From: Cyclobacteriaceae bacterium
GTDB lineage: Bacteria > Bacteroidota > Bacteroidia > Cytophagales > Cyclobacteriaceae
Assembly (NCBI GenBank): GCA_028285445.1
Contig: JANQPQ010000004.1
Coordinates: 175,469 to 239,468 of the forward strand
Direction of reading: 5' to 3'
DNA: 64,000 bases
Positions 34,203-42,902 of this stretch are shown one piece after another. Position 1 is the stretch's first letter; every line of letters starts with the position of its first letter. The notes below the pieces were generated by a model. That model ran no database searches, was not told where the DNA came from, and was given only the letters and a program-made list of their open reading frames with translations. The position numbers and the translations under genes are program-made.

Positions 34203-35411
34203 ATGGTTGTAGCAGGTACAATCAAAGCTAATATTGGGCTGGTGACACTTGTTGTTGCCAGCTTTTTCACTTTACAGGCTCAAGCGCAAAAGCCAGCTTT
34301 GCAGTTAATCCAAGACCCTGCTAGTCCGAATTATGGCAGCGTAAGAGTTGCTGGAGTGGACTTATATTCCATTCAACGTATTCAGTCCATGCAGTTCGAC
34401 TTCGATGACTGGAAGGCTATTTTTCCAGTTATGTTGCAAGCTGCGAATACACAATCTGATATGCCCGCCATTTTGGGTAGTTACAGCACTGACGAAAGCT
34501 CTTTGATTTTTACACCAAGATTTAGATTTGTTCCAGGGCTTACCTACGAGGCGCAATTTAATTTTCCTCTTCTTTATTCTATGCTTGCTGAAAAGCCGCC
34601 TTATCCTTCAAAAGATATCTTAAGTCTGAGCTTTACTATTGATGATCTAACCTCACATCCACCAACACGAGTAACCCAGATCTACCCTACTTCCTCCGAG
34701 CTACCGATGAATCAACTGAAGCTCTACCTCCACTTTTCCGGAAATATGCAGAAGGGTCAAGCCTACGACAACATTCAACTCTTTCATTCAACTGGCGAAG
34801 CTGTTGAAGCACCTTTCCTGGAAATTCCGCAGGAGTTATGGAATAGCAATGGTAATAGGCTAACCGTTCTCTTTGACCCTGGTCGTATCAAGAGAGACCT
34901 CGCCCCAAATTTGCAAATGGGCCTTCCCTTACAAGAAGGAAGAAGCTATAGACTGGTTATAGATAAAAGTTGGAAAGATCAATTTGGAAACTCATTGCAA
35001 AGAGAATTTGTAAAGGAGTTTAAAGTGGTAGCAGTTGATAGAGAATCACCCAACCCGGAGAAGTGGAAAAAGGTACTGCCTAAGGCGGGGACTCGGGACC
35101 CCATCCAGCTACACTTTGGTGAGGCACTTGATCATGCCTTATTGCAAAGGATGATATGGGTATTAACAGAGAAGAATGAGCAGGTGGAGGGGAGTATATC
35201 CATCACCAATGTTGAAAAGACCTGGCAATTTACCCCGGTAGAACCCTGGGCAGAGGCGGAATTCAATATAGCCATAGATAGCAGATTGGAAGATTTGGCC
35301 GGTAACAGCATCAGTCGACTCTTCGATACAGATCTTTCAAAAGATACCGTCAGCGAGGAAAGGACTATTTACATACCGATCAGTTTAATCACAACCTCTT
35401 CGATTGATTAG
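34203..35411 (+). CDS. Secreted protein with Ig-like (SbsA/Big_5-type) domains
   Basis: A 402-residue exported protein. The signal peptide is ~1-28 (TLVVASFFTLQAQAQ). The body has repeated Ig-like strands typical of bacterial SbsA Ig / Big_5 domains: VTQIYPTSSELPMNQLKLYLHFSGNM at ~155-180, and the final WQFTPVEPWAEAEFNIAIDSRLEDLAGN. Such domains occur in surface and adhesive proteins; no enzyme motif is visible. The ATG at 34203 lies inside the frameshifted tail of the previous gene (whose intact frame would end at 34212), consistent with an operon. The real role of the trio is unknown. Confidence 0.72.
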   Translation: MVVAGTIKANIGLVTLVVASFFTLQAQAQKPALQLIQDPASPNYGSVRVAGVDLYSIQRIQSMQFDFDDWKAIFPVMLQAANTQSDMPAILGSYSTDESSLIFTPRFRFVPGLTYEAQFNFPLLYSMLAEKPPYPSKDILSLSFTIDDLTSHPPTRVTQIYPTSSELPMNQLKLYLHFSGNMQKGQAYDNIQLFHSTGEAVEAPFLEIPQELWNSNGNRLTVLFDPGRIKRDLAPNLQMGLPLQEGRSYRLVIDKSWKDQFGNSLQREFVKEFKVVAVDRESPNPEKWKKVLPKAGTRDPIQLHFGEALDHALLQRMIWVLTEKNEQVEGSISITNVEKTWQFTPVEPWAEAEFNIAIDSRLEDLAGNSISRLFDTDLSKDTVSEERTIYIPISLITTSSID

Positions 35412-35445
35412 GTATTAATACTATACAAAAACTATTAACAGTTGA

Positions 35446-35634
35446 ATCGACCTGAAAAAATATGGCGAAAAATTATTTGAGTTATACAGCCGTGTAAATG
35501 ACCGGATTGATGGCAAAGGGCTTGGCCTCTATTTGGTAAAGACCCAAGTTGAGTCTTTAGGTGGAAAAGAACTAGTAGAAAGTACTCCCAATGAAGGAAC
35601 TACCTTCAAAATCTATCTAAAGAACCAGCAATAA
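35446..35634 (+). pseudogene. C-terminal relic of a sensor histidine kinase (HATPase)
   Basis: This 62-codon frame has no start codon and is preceded at once by a stop (35443). It encodes IDLKKYGEKLFELYSRV, then GKGLGLYLVKTQVESLGG and STPNEGTTFKIYL. That is the F box, G2 box and end of a GHKL ATPase domain from a hybrid-type histidine kinase. The N-, D- and H-boxes are absent, and the sequence just upstream (35412-35442) is the tail of another gene's intergenic region. It is therefore a decayed or truncated gene, not a functional one. Confidence 0.75.
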
Positions 35635-35648
35635 TCCAAGACTATATC

Positions 35649-35834
35649 CTATTCAGGCATCACCACCCATAGAATAATGTATACCAATATGCCTGGAAAA
35701 GCCGCACTAAAAATAGAAACTAGCAAATACACCACCCGAACCAATACCGGGTCCCAGCCCAGGTAGTCAGCTAAGCCGCCGCATACACCTGCAATTACTT
35801 TGTTACTTGATCGTGTTAATCTGTGAGTTGTCAT
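35649..35834 (-). CDS. PspC-domain small membrane protein
   Basis: A 61-residue protein that is a single PspC domain: RLTRSSNKVIAGVCGGLADYLGWDPVLVRVVYLL followed by one long hydrophobic helix (~35-58) ending IILWVVMPE. Stand-alone PspC proteins are common in Bacteroidota and belong to envelope-stress systems, but no other psp gene is nearby. Its 3' end is 14 bases from the kinase relic, on the opposite strand. Confidence 0.92.
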   Translation of the reverse strand: MTTHRLTRSSNKVIAGVCGGLADYLGWDPVLVRVVYLLVSIFSAAFPGILVYIILWVVMPE

Positions 35835-35951
35835 ATATCAGGTTATATAATTGTAATTTAAATATTCTACACTGAATCATAAAACCAATCAGCGTGCCAT
35901 TTCAAATATCCTCCATTGGAAGGAATCTAGGCAGCAGGTAGCCACCATCCA

Positions 35952-36013
35952 TGTTCATAACTGAACACACAATATCCATTATGTCCGAATTATAGCCACT
36001 AATAACAGTTATT
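35952..36013. promoter_or_regulatory. Two perfect palindromes upstream of the MFS gene
   Basis: TGTTCA-TAAC-TGAACA (35952-35967) and AATAAC-A-GTTATT (36001-36013). The second lies 13 bases before a TATCTTTA -7-like element at 36027-36034, so a bound protein would block the promoter. The TGTTC/GAACA half-sites also occur in the inverted repeat at the DJ-1-like gene (10546-10560). No adjacent regulator is encoded. Confidence 0.45.
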
Positions 36014-36055
36014 TGCGTGCAGCGATTATCTTTAACCTAGCCCTGACCAAGAGCT

Positions 36056-37591
36056 ATGGAATCATCAAGAAAATCAGAGAATTGGATATTGATAGGCACC
36101 ATTCTGCCTTCAAGCATGGCCTTTATAGATTTTAGTGCATTGAACGTTGCTTTACCGGCTTTGCAAGAAGATCTTCAGGCTAACGCATCTGGATTACTCT
36201 GGATCGTCAACGCCTACTCTCTGATGTTATCTTCCCTCTTATTAGTTGGAGGGTCACTGGCAGATCGTTTAGGAAGGAAGAGGGTATTTATGTATGGTAT
36301 TGGCATTTTCGCCGTTTCGTCGCTACTCTGTGGCATTGCGCCCACCACGAATGCATTAATTGCCTTTAGGATTCTTCAAGGAGTAGGGGCCGCAGTAATG
36401 ATGCCGGGCAGCTTGTCTCTAATTACGGCTTTGGTTGCGCCTGAGAGGCGTGGCAAGGCAATCGGCACCTGGTCAATGTTCAGTGCCCTCACAACCATCA
36501 TAGGGCCAGTGCTTGGGGGTTGGCTTGCCGGCATGGGCCTTTGGCGGGTAATCTTCTATATCAACCTCCCGATTGCTGCAGTATCACTTATTGTATTAGG
36601 GCTGAAAGTGGCCGAGAGCAAAGAGGAATCCGAAGGTAAGCTTGATGTTATAGGGGCAATTATGGCCACCATCGGTTTGGCAGGAATTACCTATGGGTTT
36701 ATAGAAGCCCCGGAGCAAGGGTTTGAAAAATGGAATATTGCCGGGGCACTTGGTATTGGTGTTTTAGCACTTATTGCCTTCGTGTGGAGGGAATCCAAAA
36801 TTGAGCACCCCATGATGCCCCTATCTTTGTTCAAGTCCCGGAATTTCTCGTCAACAAACTTGCTAACACTTGTCCTGTACGCCGCCTTGGGTGGATTCCT
36901 GTTCTTCTTCCCCCTAAATCTGATCCAGGTGCAGGGGTATTCGCCCGAAATTGCTGGATTTACATTACTGCCTTTCGCCATACTAATTGGCTTTCTTTCC
37001 AGGCTTTCAGGAAGCTTAAGTGACAAATGGGGACCAAAACCATTACTACTGATAGGGCCCTTGATAACCGGCATCGGATTCTATCTTTTCTCTGTGCCTG
37101 AACTTACCGGAGGGCCAGAAGCATATTGGAGCAGCTATTTTCCGGCAATAATATTAGTAGGCATAGGAATGGGGTTAACCGTAGCTCCGCTAACAACGGC
37201 GGTTATGAGTGCCGCCCCCTCGCAATACTCAGGCATTGCTTCAGGTATAAATAACACGGTGGCTCGCGCGGCCGGTGTGCTTGCCATCGCCATCATGGGA
37301 TCGGTTGCTATCACCAACTTTACCTCTACACTATCCGAGCGAATAACTGTTTTGGATCTACCAGCCGAAGCCAAACAATCAATTGTGAATCAGTCATCGA
37401 AATTAGCAGATATCACTGTGCCAGAAACTCTATCGGAACAGCAGCGGAATACTGCCGAATTGAACGTAAAACTCTCTTTTGTTCATACTTTTAGAATTTT
37501 GGCCTTAATTGCAGCTTGTTTGGCCTTCGTAGGCGTTTTATTGACATTTTATACTTTAAGAAAAAGAAGTAATCCCCAAAGAACTGAATGA
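36056..37591 (+). CDS. MFS transporter, DHA2 (EmrB/QacA) family
   Basis: A 511-residue major-facilitator protein with about 14 hydrophobic segments. Motif A is visible as GGSLADRLGRKRVF (~75-88). Motif C is GPVLGGWLAG (~165-174) and matches drug-proton antiporters. The N-terminus is MESSRKSENWILIGTILPSSMAF. It exports drugs or other amphiphiles; no specific substrate can be given. Its stop overlaps the start of the M28 peptidase gene, so the two are cotranscribed. The TATCTTTA element at 36027 and two palindromes mark the promoter region. Confidence 0.92.
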   Translation: MESSRKSENWILIGTILPSSMAFIDFSALNVALPALQEDLQANASGLLWIVNAYSLMLSSLLLVGGSLADRLGRKRVFMYGIGIFAVSSLLCGIAPTTNALIAFRILQGVGAAVMMPGSLSLITALVAPERRGKAIGTWSMFSALTTIIGPVLGGWLAGMGLWRVIFYINLPIAAVSLIVLGLKVAESKEESEGKLDVIGAIMATIGLAGITYGFIEAPEQGFEKWNIAGALGIGVLALIAFVWRESKIEHPMMPLSLFKSRNFSSTNLLTLVLYAALGGFLFFFPLNLIQVQGYSPEIAGFTLLPFAILIGFLSRLSGSLSDKWGPKPLLLIGPLITGIGFYLFSVPELTGGPEAYWSSYFPAIILVGIGMGLTVAPLTTAVMSAAPSQYSGIASGINNTVARAAGVLAIAIMGSVAITNFTSTLSERITVLDLPAEAKQSIVNQSSKLADITVPETLSEQQRNTAELNVKLSFVHTFRILALIAACLAFVGVLLTFYTLRKRSNPQRTE

Positions 37592-39255
37592 TGAAAACGA
37601 ATTTGCTGACTCTTGCATTCTCCACAGCCACCATCCTCGCCCTTACTATGTGTAATGCACCAAGCGAGGAAGGCCCTTCTGAAGCTGCCGGCATAAATGG
37701 CGAAACGATAGCAGACCACATTAAAATTTTGGCTTCTGATGAATTTGAGGGTAGAAAGCCATTCACAACCGGGGAAACGAAAACTATAGAGTATATAAAA
37801 TCTGAGTTTGAAAAAATGGGTATTAAGCCAGGCAATGGCGATAGCTATTATCAAAAAGTTCCCTTGGTGTCCATCAATGCCACGGTAGAAACTAATATGA
37901 CTATCACCAGTGGAAGCGGAACCAAAGAGCTAGCCTTCGGGTCGGATTATGTAGCCCTTACCAGAAGAGTGCAGGAAGATATTTCGGTAAACGACTCAGA
38001 AATAGTATTTGCTGGCTTTGGAATTGTCGCACCTGAATATGACTGGAATGACTACGAAGGACTGGATGTGGCAGGCAAAACTGTAGTTGTTTTGGTGAAT
38101 GACCCGGGCTTCGGCACTGGTGATAATACGTTCTTTAAAGGCAACTCAATGACTTATTATGGACGGTGGACTTACAAATATGAAGAAGCCGCAAGGCAAG
38201 GGGCGGAGGGTATCCTAATAATTCATGAGACGATTCCTGCCGGGTACCCTTGGGAGGTAGTACAAAACGGATGGAGTGGTTCAAAGCTGTATTTAAAATC
38301 TGAAGATAATAATGCCAGCCGTTGTGCGGTGGAAGGTTGGATATCAACTAACGCGGCGGCACAACTCTTTGCAGATGCCGGTTTGCCTGGCTACTATTTT
38401 AATAACGAGGCTCGCAAACCAGACTTTACCGCAGTTTCTCTAAATCAAACCATGTCTGTTTCACTTAGCAATACGCTGGAAACGTCAGAATCTAATAATG
38501 TAATTGGTCTATATGAAGGAAGTGAAAGATCTGACGAATATATAATCTACTCTGGCCACTGGGATCATTTAGGTATTGGTGCCCCAGTGGAAGGAGACTC
38601 AATATGGAATGGCGCGGTTGACAACGCGACCGGCATTGCGGCCATTTTTGAAATCGCGCGCGAGTTTACAAGGCTGGAAGAAAAGCCTAAAAGATCAGTG
38701 CTATTCATGGCTGTTACTGCTGAAGAACAAGGTTTACTGGGGTCTGCCCACTATGCAGAAAACCCCATTTATCCCGTAACCAAAACTGTAGCCAACATAA
38801 ATATGGATGCCATGAGGGCCATCGGTAAAATGAAAGACGTAACGGTTATTGGACACGGGCAATCTGAGCTTGATGATTATGCGGCCGAAGCGGCTGCAAC
38901 CCAGGGCCGATATATATTACCTGACACAGATCCCGGCAAAGGATATTTTTTCAGATCCGATCATTTCAATTTTGCCAAAGTTGGCATACCAGCTCTATAC
39001 GCAAAAGGCGGTTATGAACACATTGAAAATGGCGTAGAGTGGACCAAAGAGCAACAGGCAGATTACACAGCCAATCGTTACCACAAGGCCGCCGATGAAT
39101 ACAATGAGAGCTGGGATATGTCGGGCATAGTGCAAGATGCTGAGCTCTTTTTCCAGATAGGATTAAAAATTGCCAATGAAGATCGGTTTCCGCAATGGAA
39201 AGAGGGCTCGGAGTTCAAGGCAAAGCGAGATGCCGATATGGCACAGGCAAATTAG
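37588..39255 (+). CDS. M28-family zinc metallopeptidase lipoprotein
   Basis: A 555-residue exported aminopeptidase. A lipoprotein signal (ATILALTMC, Cys ~18) is followed by DHIKILASDEFEGRKPFTTGE, typical for these enzymes. A PA-like insert (~115-260) precedes the catalytic part. Zinc ligands and catalysts: SGHWDHLGIG (His324), NGAVDNATG (Asp345), AEEQGLLG (Glu379-Glu380), NMDAM, and SDHFNF (His). It starts with ATGATG overlapping the MFS stop. Probably removes N-terminal residues from extracellular peptides. A second family member is encoded at 45659-47311. Confidence 0.93.
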   Translation: MMKTNLLTLAFSTATILALTMCNAPSEEGPSEAAGINGETIADHIKILASDEFEGRKPFTTGETKTIEYIKSEFEKMGIKPGNGDSYYQKVPLVSINATVETNMTITSGSGTKELAFGSDYVALTRRVQEDISVNDSEIVFAGFGIVAPEYDWNDYEGLDVAGKTVVVLVNDPGFGTGDNTFFKGNSMTYYGRWTYKYEEAARQGAEGILIIHETIPAGYPWEVVQNGWSGSKLYLKSEDNNASRCAVEGWISTNAAAQLFADAGLPGYYFNNEARKPDFTAVSLNQTMSVSLSNTLETSESNNVIGLYEGSERSDEYIIYSGHWDHLGIGAPVEGDSIWNGAVDNATGIAAIFEIAREFTRLEEKPKRSVLFMAVTAEEQGLLGSAHYAENPIYPVTKTVANINMDAMRAIGKMKDVTVIGHGQSELDDYAAEAAATQGRYILPDTDPGKGYFFRSDHFNFAKVGIPALYAKGGYEHIENGVEWTKEQQADYTANRYHKAADEYNESWDMSGIVQDAELFFQIGLKIANEDRFPQWKEGSEFKAKRDADMAQAN

Positions 39256-39261
39256 CATATC

Positions 39262-39360
39262 ATGCAAAAGCTTGAAGCAGCCTTTGGTCTCTGGGAAATC
39301 GGAATAATTATAGTTGTAGTGGCGGTGCTGTTCTTTATCATAAGGCGGGCCAGCAAATAG
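39262..39360 (+). CDS. 32-residue single-helix membrane protein
   Basis: A short reading frame six bases after the M28 stop codon. It encodes MQKLEAAFGLWE, then a continuous hydrophobic helix (IGIIIVVVAVLFFII) and a basic end RRASK, the layout of a small type-I/II membrane peptide with the positive end inside. It lacks a clear Shine-Dalgarno sequence, but Bacteroidota often do. No family is recognised. It may be a modulator of the upstream MFS pump or simply chance; the strong hydrophobic/basic design favours a real gene. Confidence 0.5.
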   Translation: MQKLEAAFGLWEIGIIIVVVAVLFFIIRRASK

Positions 39361-39512
39361 CCATACATTTATGAGGCCTCCGCAATTCCTCACTACACAC
39401 TTCTAACAGCTCAAGTCAGAATAACCACGATTCAGGCCAAGTCGTTTTGCGACCTTCCGATCAATTTTAATTATTGTAAAAAGGCATGCCCTTTTTGCAA
39501 ACCTCAATTTAA

Positions 39513-41888
39513 ATGATACGGAACTACCTCAACATTGCTGTACGCAATATTCTGAAGCACAAAGTGTATTCAACAATCAATGTAGTTGGTCTGGCAGCTG
39601 GAATAGCTGCAACAATAGTTATAGTACTATTTGCCAGGTATGAGCTTACCTACGACCAATTCCATACAAATTCGGAAAACATTTATCTGGTTTACAAAGA
39701 GCGGGTAACCCCTAACGGATTACAACCTACTTACGATACCTGGGTGCCTATGCTGGAGCAAATGCAATCTGATTTTCCAGAGATTGAAAATGGCACTCGT
39801 ATTTTTTTCAATGGAGGAGCAACCATCAATATCGATGAGACCACCTTTACTGAAAACATCTATTACGTAGACCCTGGTTACTTTGAAATATTCGATTTCC
39901 CCCTGGCCCAGGGCAACAATGACAAACCTTTCTCTAACGTAAATTCAGTTGTTATTTCAAAGGAGCTTGCGGCCCAATTCTTTGGGAATGCTGACCCAAT
40001 TGGCAAGAGCCTGCAAATAGATCACCAGGTAACATACATCGTTACTGGCGTTCTTGACGACTACCCACCTAATGCCTTTTGGGAAAATGGCATTGTAGTA
40101 CCAATCAAGAGCTTTCCCCGCTACGAGGAATTCCAGGAGCAATGGGGCAGCTCCTTCATCAGTACACTGATTATGCTTCCACCTAATTACGACCCAATGG
40201 CGCTTGAAGCCAAATTTCCAGACTTCATTAAATCAGTGTGGGATGAGGAAGTACAACAACGGACTAACTTCAGATTGCTTCCCCTACATGAATCGTATAA
40301 TACCTTCGTTGGCGATAATAGCGATAGCTATATTTTATTATACATCGCATTGGGCATCATCATTATTGCATCCATAAACTTTATGAATCTATCTACTGCC
40401 CGCAGTATGGAAAGAGCCAAAGAAATTGGCATGCGTAAGGTAATGGGAGCTCAGCGGAAGCAGCTAATTGCACAATTTCTTAGTGAAGCGGTGCTAATGA
40501 CAACCACCGCCTTGATATTGGGTGTTTTGGCAGCAGAAATGACTTTACCGCGCATTAATGAGATGTTTGCTATGCAATTGGAGATTCCCTACCTGGATGA
40601 ACCGATTAGTATTGTCATCTTACTGGCCTTTGGGTTGGTTGTGGGTTTCCTCAGTGGAAGTTATCCCGCGTTCTATCTATCAAACTTCAAAATCTTATCG
40701 GCCATCAAAGGGCTTTTCAGTAAGGGTGGCGGAGTGAATTTGAGGAACTCATTGGTAGTGCTGCAGTTTACTTTATCCATTATGTTAATAATTGGCACCA
40801 TGGTTATTGCCGACCAAATAAAATATATGAAGGGTGCCGACCTGGCATTCAACAAAGATAACCTCATGGTAATACCGGTATCTGCTGGCGACTTTGAGGA
40901 CACCGAGGGAGCCCAGGAAAGGATACAGACATTCAGAAATGAGATCAGTAGGCATAATTCTGTGGTAGCCACCACCACTTCAAGGCACGTTCCGGGACGG
41001 TGGTCTGGCTCAAATGCTTTTGTAAGGCCCGAAGGTTTTGAGGGCAATCCACTTAGAATGCGATTTACCTATTTGGATGCGGAGTTCTTTAATACCTATC
41101 AAATCTCCCTGATAGAAGGCCCGGGATTTCTACCCGATACTGAAGGTGATCAACGGCAGAAAGTGGTAATAAATCAGGCAGCAATGAAAGCATTTGGTTG
41201 GGAGACGATTACGGATAAAGCACTCGTGTTGGGCTCTAGCGGTAGATTTAGGGTTGAAGTAGTAGGTCTTATTGAAGATTTTAATTACGAGACCCTACAA
41301 GCCGAAGTAGCGCCAATCCTGCATTTTCATCGTGTGCCCACAAACGGCACCCACCGGTACATCACCCTGCGGACTTCAAGTGATCAGTTTAGTGAAACTC
41401 TGGAATTTATTGAAAGCAAATGGGACGTTCTTGGAGCAACCAGAGACTTTGAGTATTTCTTTGTAGACGATGACATGGCTCAAATGTATGCGCTGGAAGA
41501 CCGTCTGCTCACCATGGTCTCTATCTTCTCCATTTTGAGCATCTTCGTAACCTGCCTCGGACTTTTCGGTCTGTCATCATTTATTATTGAAAAAAGAAGA
41601 AAGGAGATTGGCATCCGTAAGGTGCTTGGGGCCTCCAGTACCGGTATTGCGATTCTTATCTCCAGCAACTTCTCCAAACTAGTAATAGTATCTTTTATAC
41701 TGGCTGCACCTTTAGCTTATATTATTATGAATCAGTGGCTGGATGGCTTTGCCTTCCACACCAGTGTAAGCTGGACGGTATTCGCCCTGGCTATTATAGT
41801 GTCTCTAGGCATTTCGTGGTTAACCGTAAGCATCAAATCCCTGAAAGCAGCCATAGCAAACCCTGTAGATACTATTCGGGAGGAATAG
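39513..41888 (+). CDS. ABC transporter permease, MacB/FtsX type
   Basis: A 791-residue paralogue of the permease at 5493-7895, with the same duplicated plan: TM1 (~20-42), MacB_PCD domain, FtsX domain 1 (TMs ~270-395), TM near 420, second periplasmic domain, FtsX domain 2 (~665-785). Coupling motifs are EIGMRKVMGAQRKQLI and EIGIRKVLGAS. The start IRNYLNIAVRNILKHKVYS is typical. There is no ATPase gene beside it and no TACTAC palindrome upstream, so its control differs from that of the first copy. Substrate unknown. Confidence 0.9.
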   Translation: MIRNYLNIAVRNILKHKVYSTINVVGLAAGIAATIVIVLFARYELTYDQFHTNSENIYLVYKERVTPNGLQPTYDTWVPMLEQMQSDFPEIENGTRIFFNGGATINIDETTFTENIYYVDPGYFEIFDFPLAQGNNDKPFSNVNSVVISKELAAQFFGNADPIGKSLQIDHQVTYIVTGVLDDYPPNAFWENGIVVPIKSFPRYEEFQEQWGSSFISTLIMLPPNYDPMALEAKFPDFIKSVWDEEVQQRTNFRLLPLHESYNTFVGDNSDSYILLYIALGIIIIASINFMNLSTARSMERAKEIGMRKVMGAQRKQLIAQFLSEAVLMTTTALILGVLAAEMTLPRINEMFAMQLEIPYLDEPISIVILLAFGLVVGFLSGSYPAFYLSNFKILSAIKGLFSKGGGVNLRNSLVVLQFTLSIMLIIGTMVIADQIKYMKGADLAFNKDNLMVIPVSAGDFEDTEGAQERIQTFRNEISRHNSVVATTTSRHVPGRWSGSNAFVRPEGFEGNPLRMRFTYLDAEFFNTYQISLIEGPGFLPDTEGDQRQKVVINQAAMKAFGWETITDKALVLGSSGRFRVEVVGLIEDFNYETLQAEVAPILHFHRVPTNGTHRYITLRTSSDQFSETLEFIESKWDVLGATRDFEYFFVDDDMAQMYALEDRLLTMVSIFSILSIFVTCLGLFGLSSFIIEKRRKEIGIRKVLGASSTGIAILISSNFSKLVIVSFILAAPLAYIIMNQWLDGFAFHTSVSWTVFALAIIVSLGISWLTVSIKSLKAAIANPVDTIREE

Positions 41889-41892
41889 CCGT

Positions 41893-41922
41893 TTTGATTC
41901 TAGCCACTTAACGGTATCTTTA
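41893..41922 (+). promoter_or_regulatory. Candidate leaderless promoter of the 41927 gene
   Basis: TTTG (41893-41896), 18 bases, TATCTTTA (41915-41922), four bases, ATG. The string TATCTTTATCCTATG differs in one base from the arrangement at the GH92 gene (5268-5282). Transcription would start at about the A of the ATG. Confidence 0.45.
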
Positions 41923-41926
41923 TCCT

Positions 41927-42304
41927 ATGGCTTTTAGAATAAGAACATCGCTATTCTTTGCTTTCTTTCTTCTAGTTTCATTCTTGGGCTATGCACAGGA
42001 CGAACAGGAAACCTGGTACATGTGGATTGATACCTATGTCGAAATAGACGGTGAGGATTACAGGGTAGTAAGTGCCGAACCTTTTGTTGTTACCTGTTGC
42101 GTGAGATCACCCAAATACAGAAAACTTGGGAGAAACGCTCAGAAGTGGATAAAGGAAAACGTAAGCAAGACAATCAAATCAGATGTAGTCCTCAGAAATA
42201 TTCAAGATCAAAGCCTTGCCGAAACAATAATTACTCAGGCGAAAAATAAGGCTGATAATGGCGGTAAGGTGAAAATTGTCGAATACTCCGCCAAATGCGA
42301 ATAG
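41927..42304 (+). CDS. Small secreted protein of unknown function
   Basis: A 125-residue protein with a signal peptide (SLFFAFFLLVSFLGYAQ). The mature part has WYMWIDTYVEIDGEDYRVVSAEPF and three cysteines (CC near 55-57 and the penultimate residue), suggesting a disulfide. It has no recognised domain. It follows the ABC permease by 38 bases with its own promoter candidate, and converges on the DUF1579-like gene one base away. Confidence 0.7.
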   Translation: MAFRIRTSLFFAFFLLVSFLGYAQDEQETWYMWIDTYVEIDGEDYRVVSAEPFVVTCCVRSPKYRKLGRNAQKWIKENVSKTIKSDVVLRNIQDQSLAETIITQAKNKADNGGKVKIVEYSAKCE

Positions 42305-42305
42305 A

Positions 42306-42902
42306 TCATTTCCTTTTTTTGCAGAACTGCTTCCAGGTCGCGTAAGCACTGCCATCAGCCCGTATCTGTTCGGCTTTCCAATCGTAGCCCTTTTCACTGA
42401 TGTTATAAAAGGTTAATCGACTTTTGGTTTTTATTCCCTTCGAGTTTGTACTCTCCCTACTCAAAACCATTTCACTTCCTTCCATGCCCCCTTCCCAGGT
42501 ACCGGTAAAATAGTTAGGAAGAACCTGCATGAAAGTGACCTTCCAGGTTTCAGTTTTGGGGTCGAAGATCCTCAAATTACTGGTATGGCCTTTACCATGG
42601 AAATAGTTGTCTTGAATAGCATATCCATTGAGAAAATACTTAGCACGCCAAACACTTGGATAACCAAACCAAGACCCATCAGCTGTTCTAACAGAATCAG
42701 TGCAATCACAAATTCCCACCATGAAATCAAACTGGCTTGTCTCTGAAGGCGCATCAGGGTGCAACCTGCCAAACGGATATTGGTCACTCGGCTCATATTC
42801 CTGTATTCTTTCGTAATAGGCCGAACTGGATTGAGCCCAGCAATAAAACCCTAGCCCCAAAAGGGCCAGGGTAAGGAATAATACTTTCTTTGATTTCATC
42901 AT
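42306..42902 (-). CDS. Secreted DUF1579-like protein
   Basis: A 198-residue exported protein (signal peptide MKSKKVLFLTLALLGLGFYCWA). It contains SQFDFMVGICDCTD, FLNGYAIQDNYF and TFMQVLPNYFTGTWEG, which are the strand order and aromatic pattern of DUF1579-like (heme-free, lipocalin-like) proteins. The similarity is moderate, so the assignment is tentative. The start codon overlaps the stop of the NHL-repeat gene (ATGA), so the two are translationally coupled. Confidence 0.65.
   Translation of the reverse strand: MMKSKKVLFLTLALLGLGFYCWAQSSSAYYERIQEYEPSDQYPFGRLHPDAPSETSQFDFMVGICDCTDSVRTADGSWFGYPSVWRAKYFLNGYAIQDNYFHGKGHTSNLRIFDPKTETWKVTFMQVLPNYFTGTWEGGMEGSEMVLSRESTNSKGIKTKSRLTFYNISEKGYDWKAEQIRADGSAYATWKQFCKKRK

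Noticed and set aside
39478..39496. AAAAAGGCATGCCCTTTTT near-palindrome before the second ABC permease
   Set aside because: The arms are out of register by one base and the position would put a terminator inside a promoter region; too weak to call.
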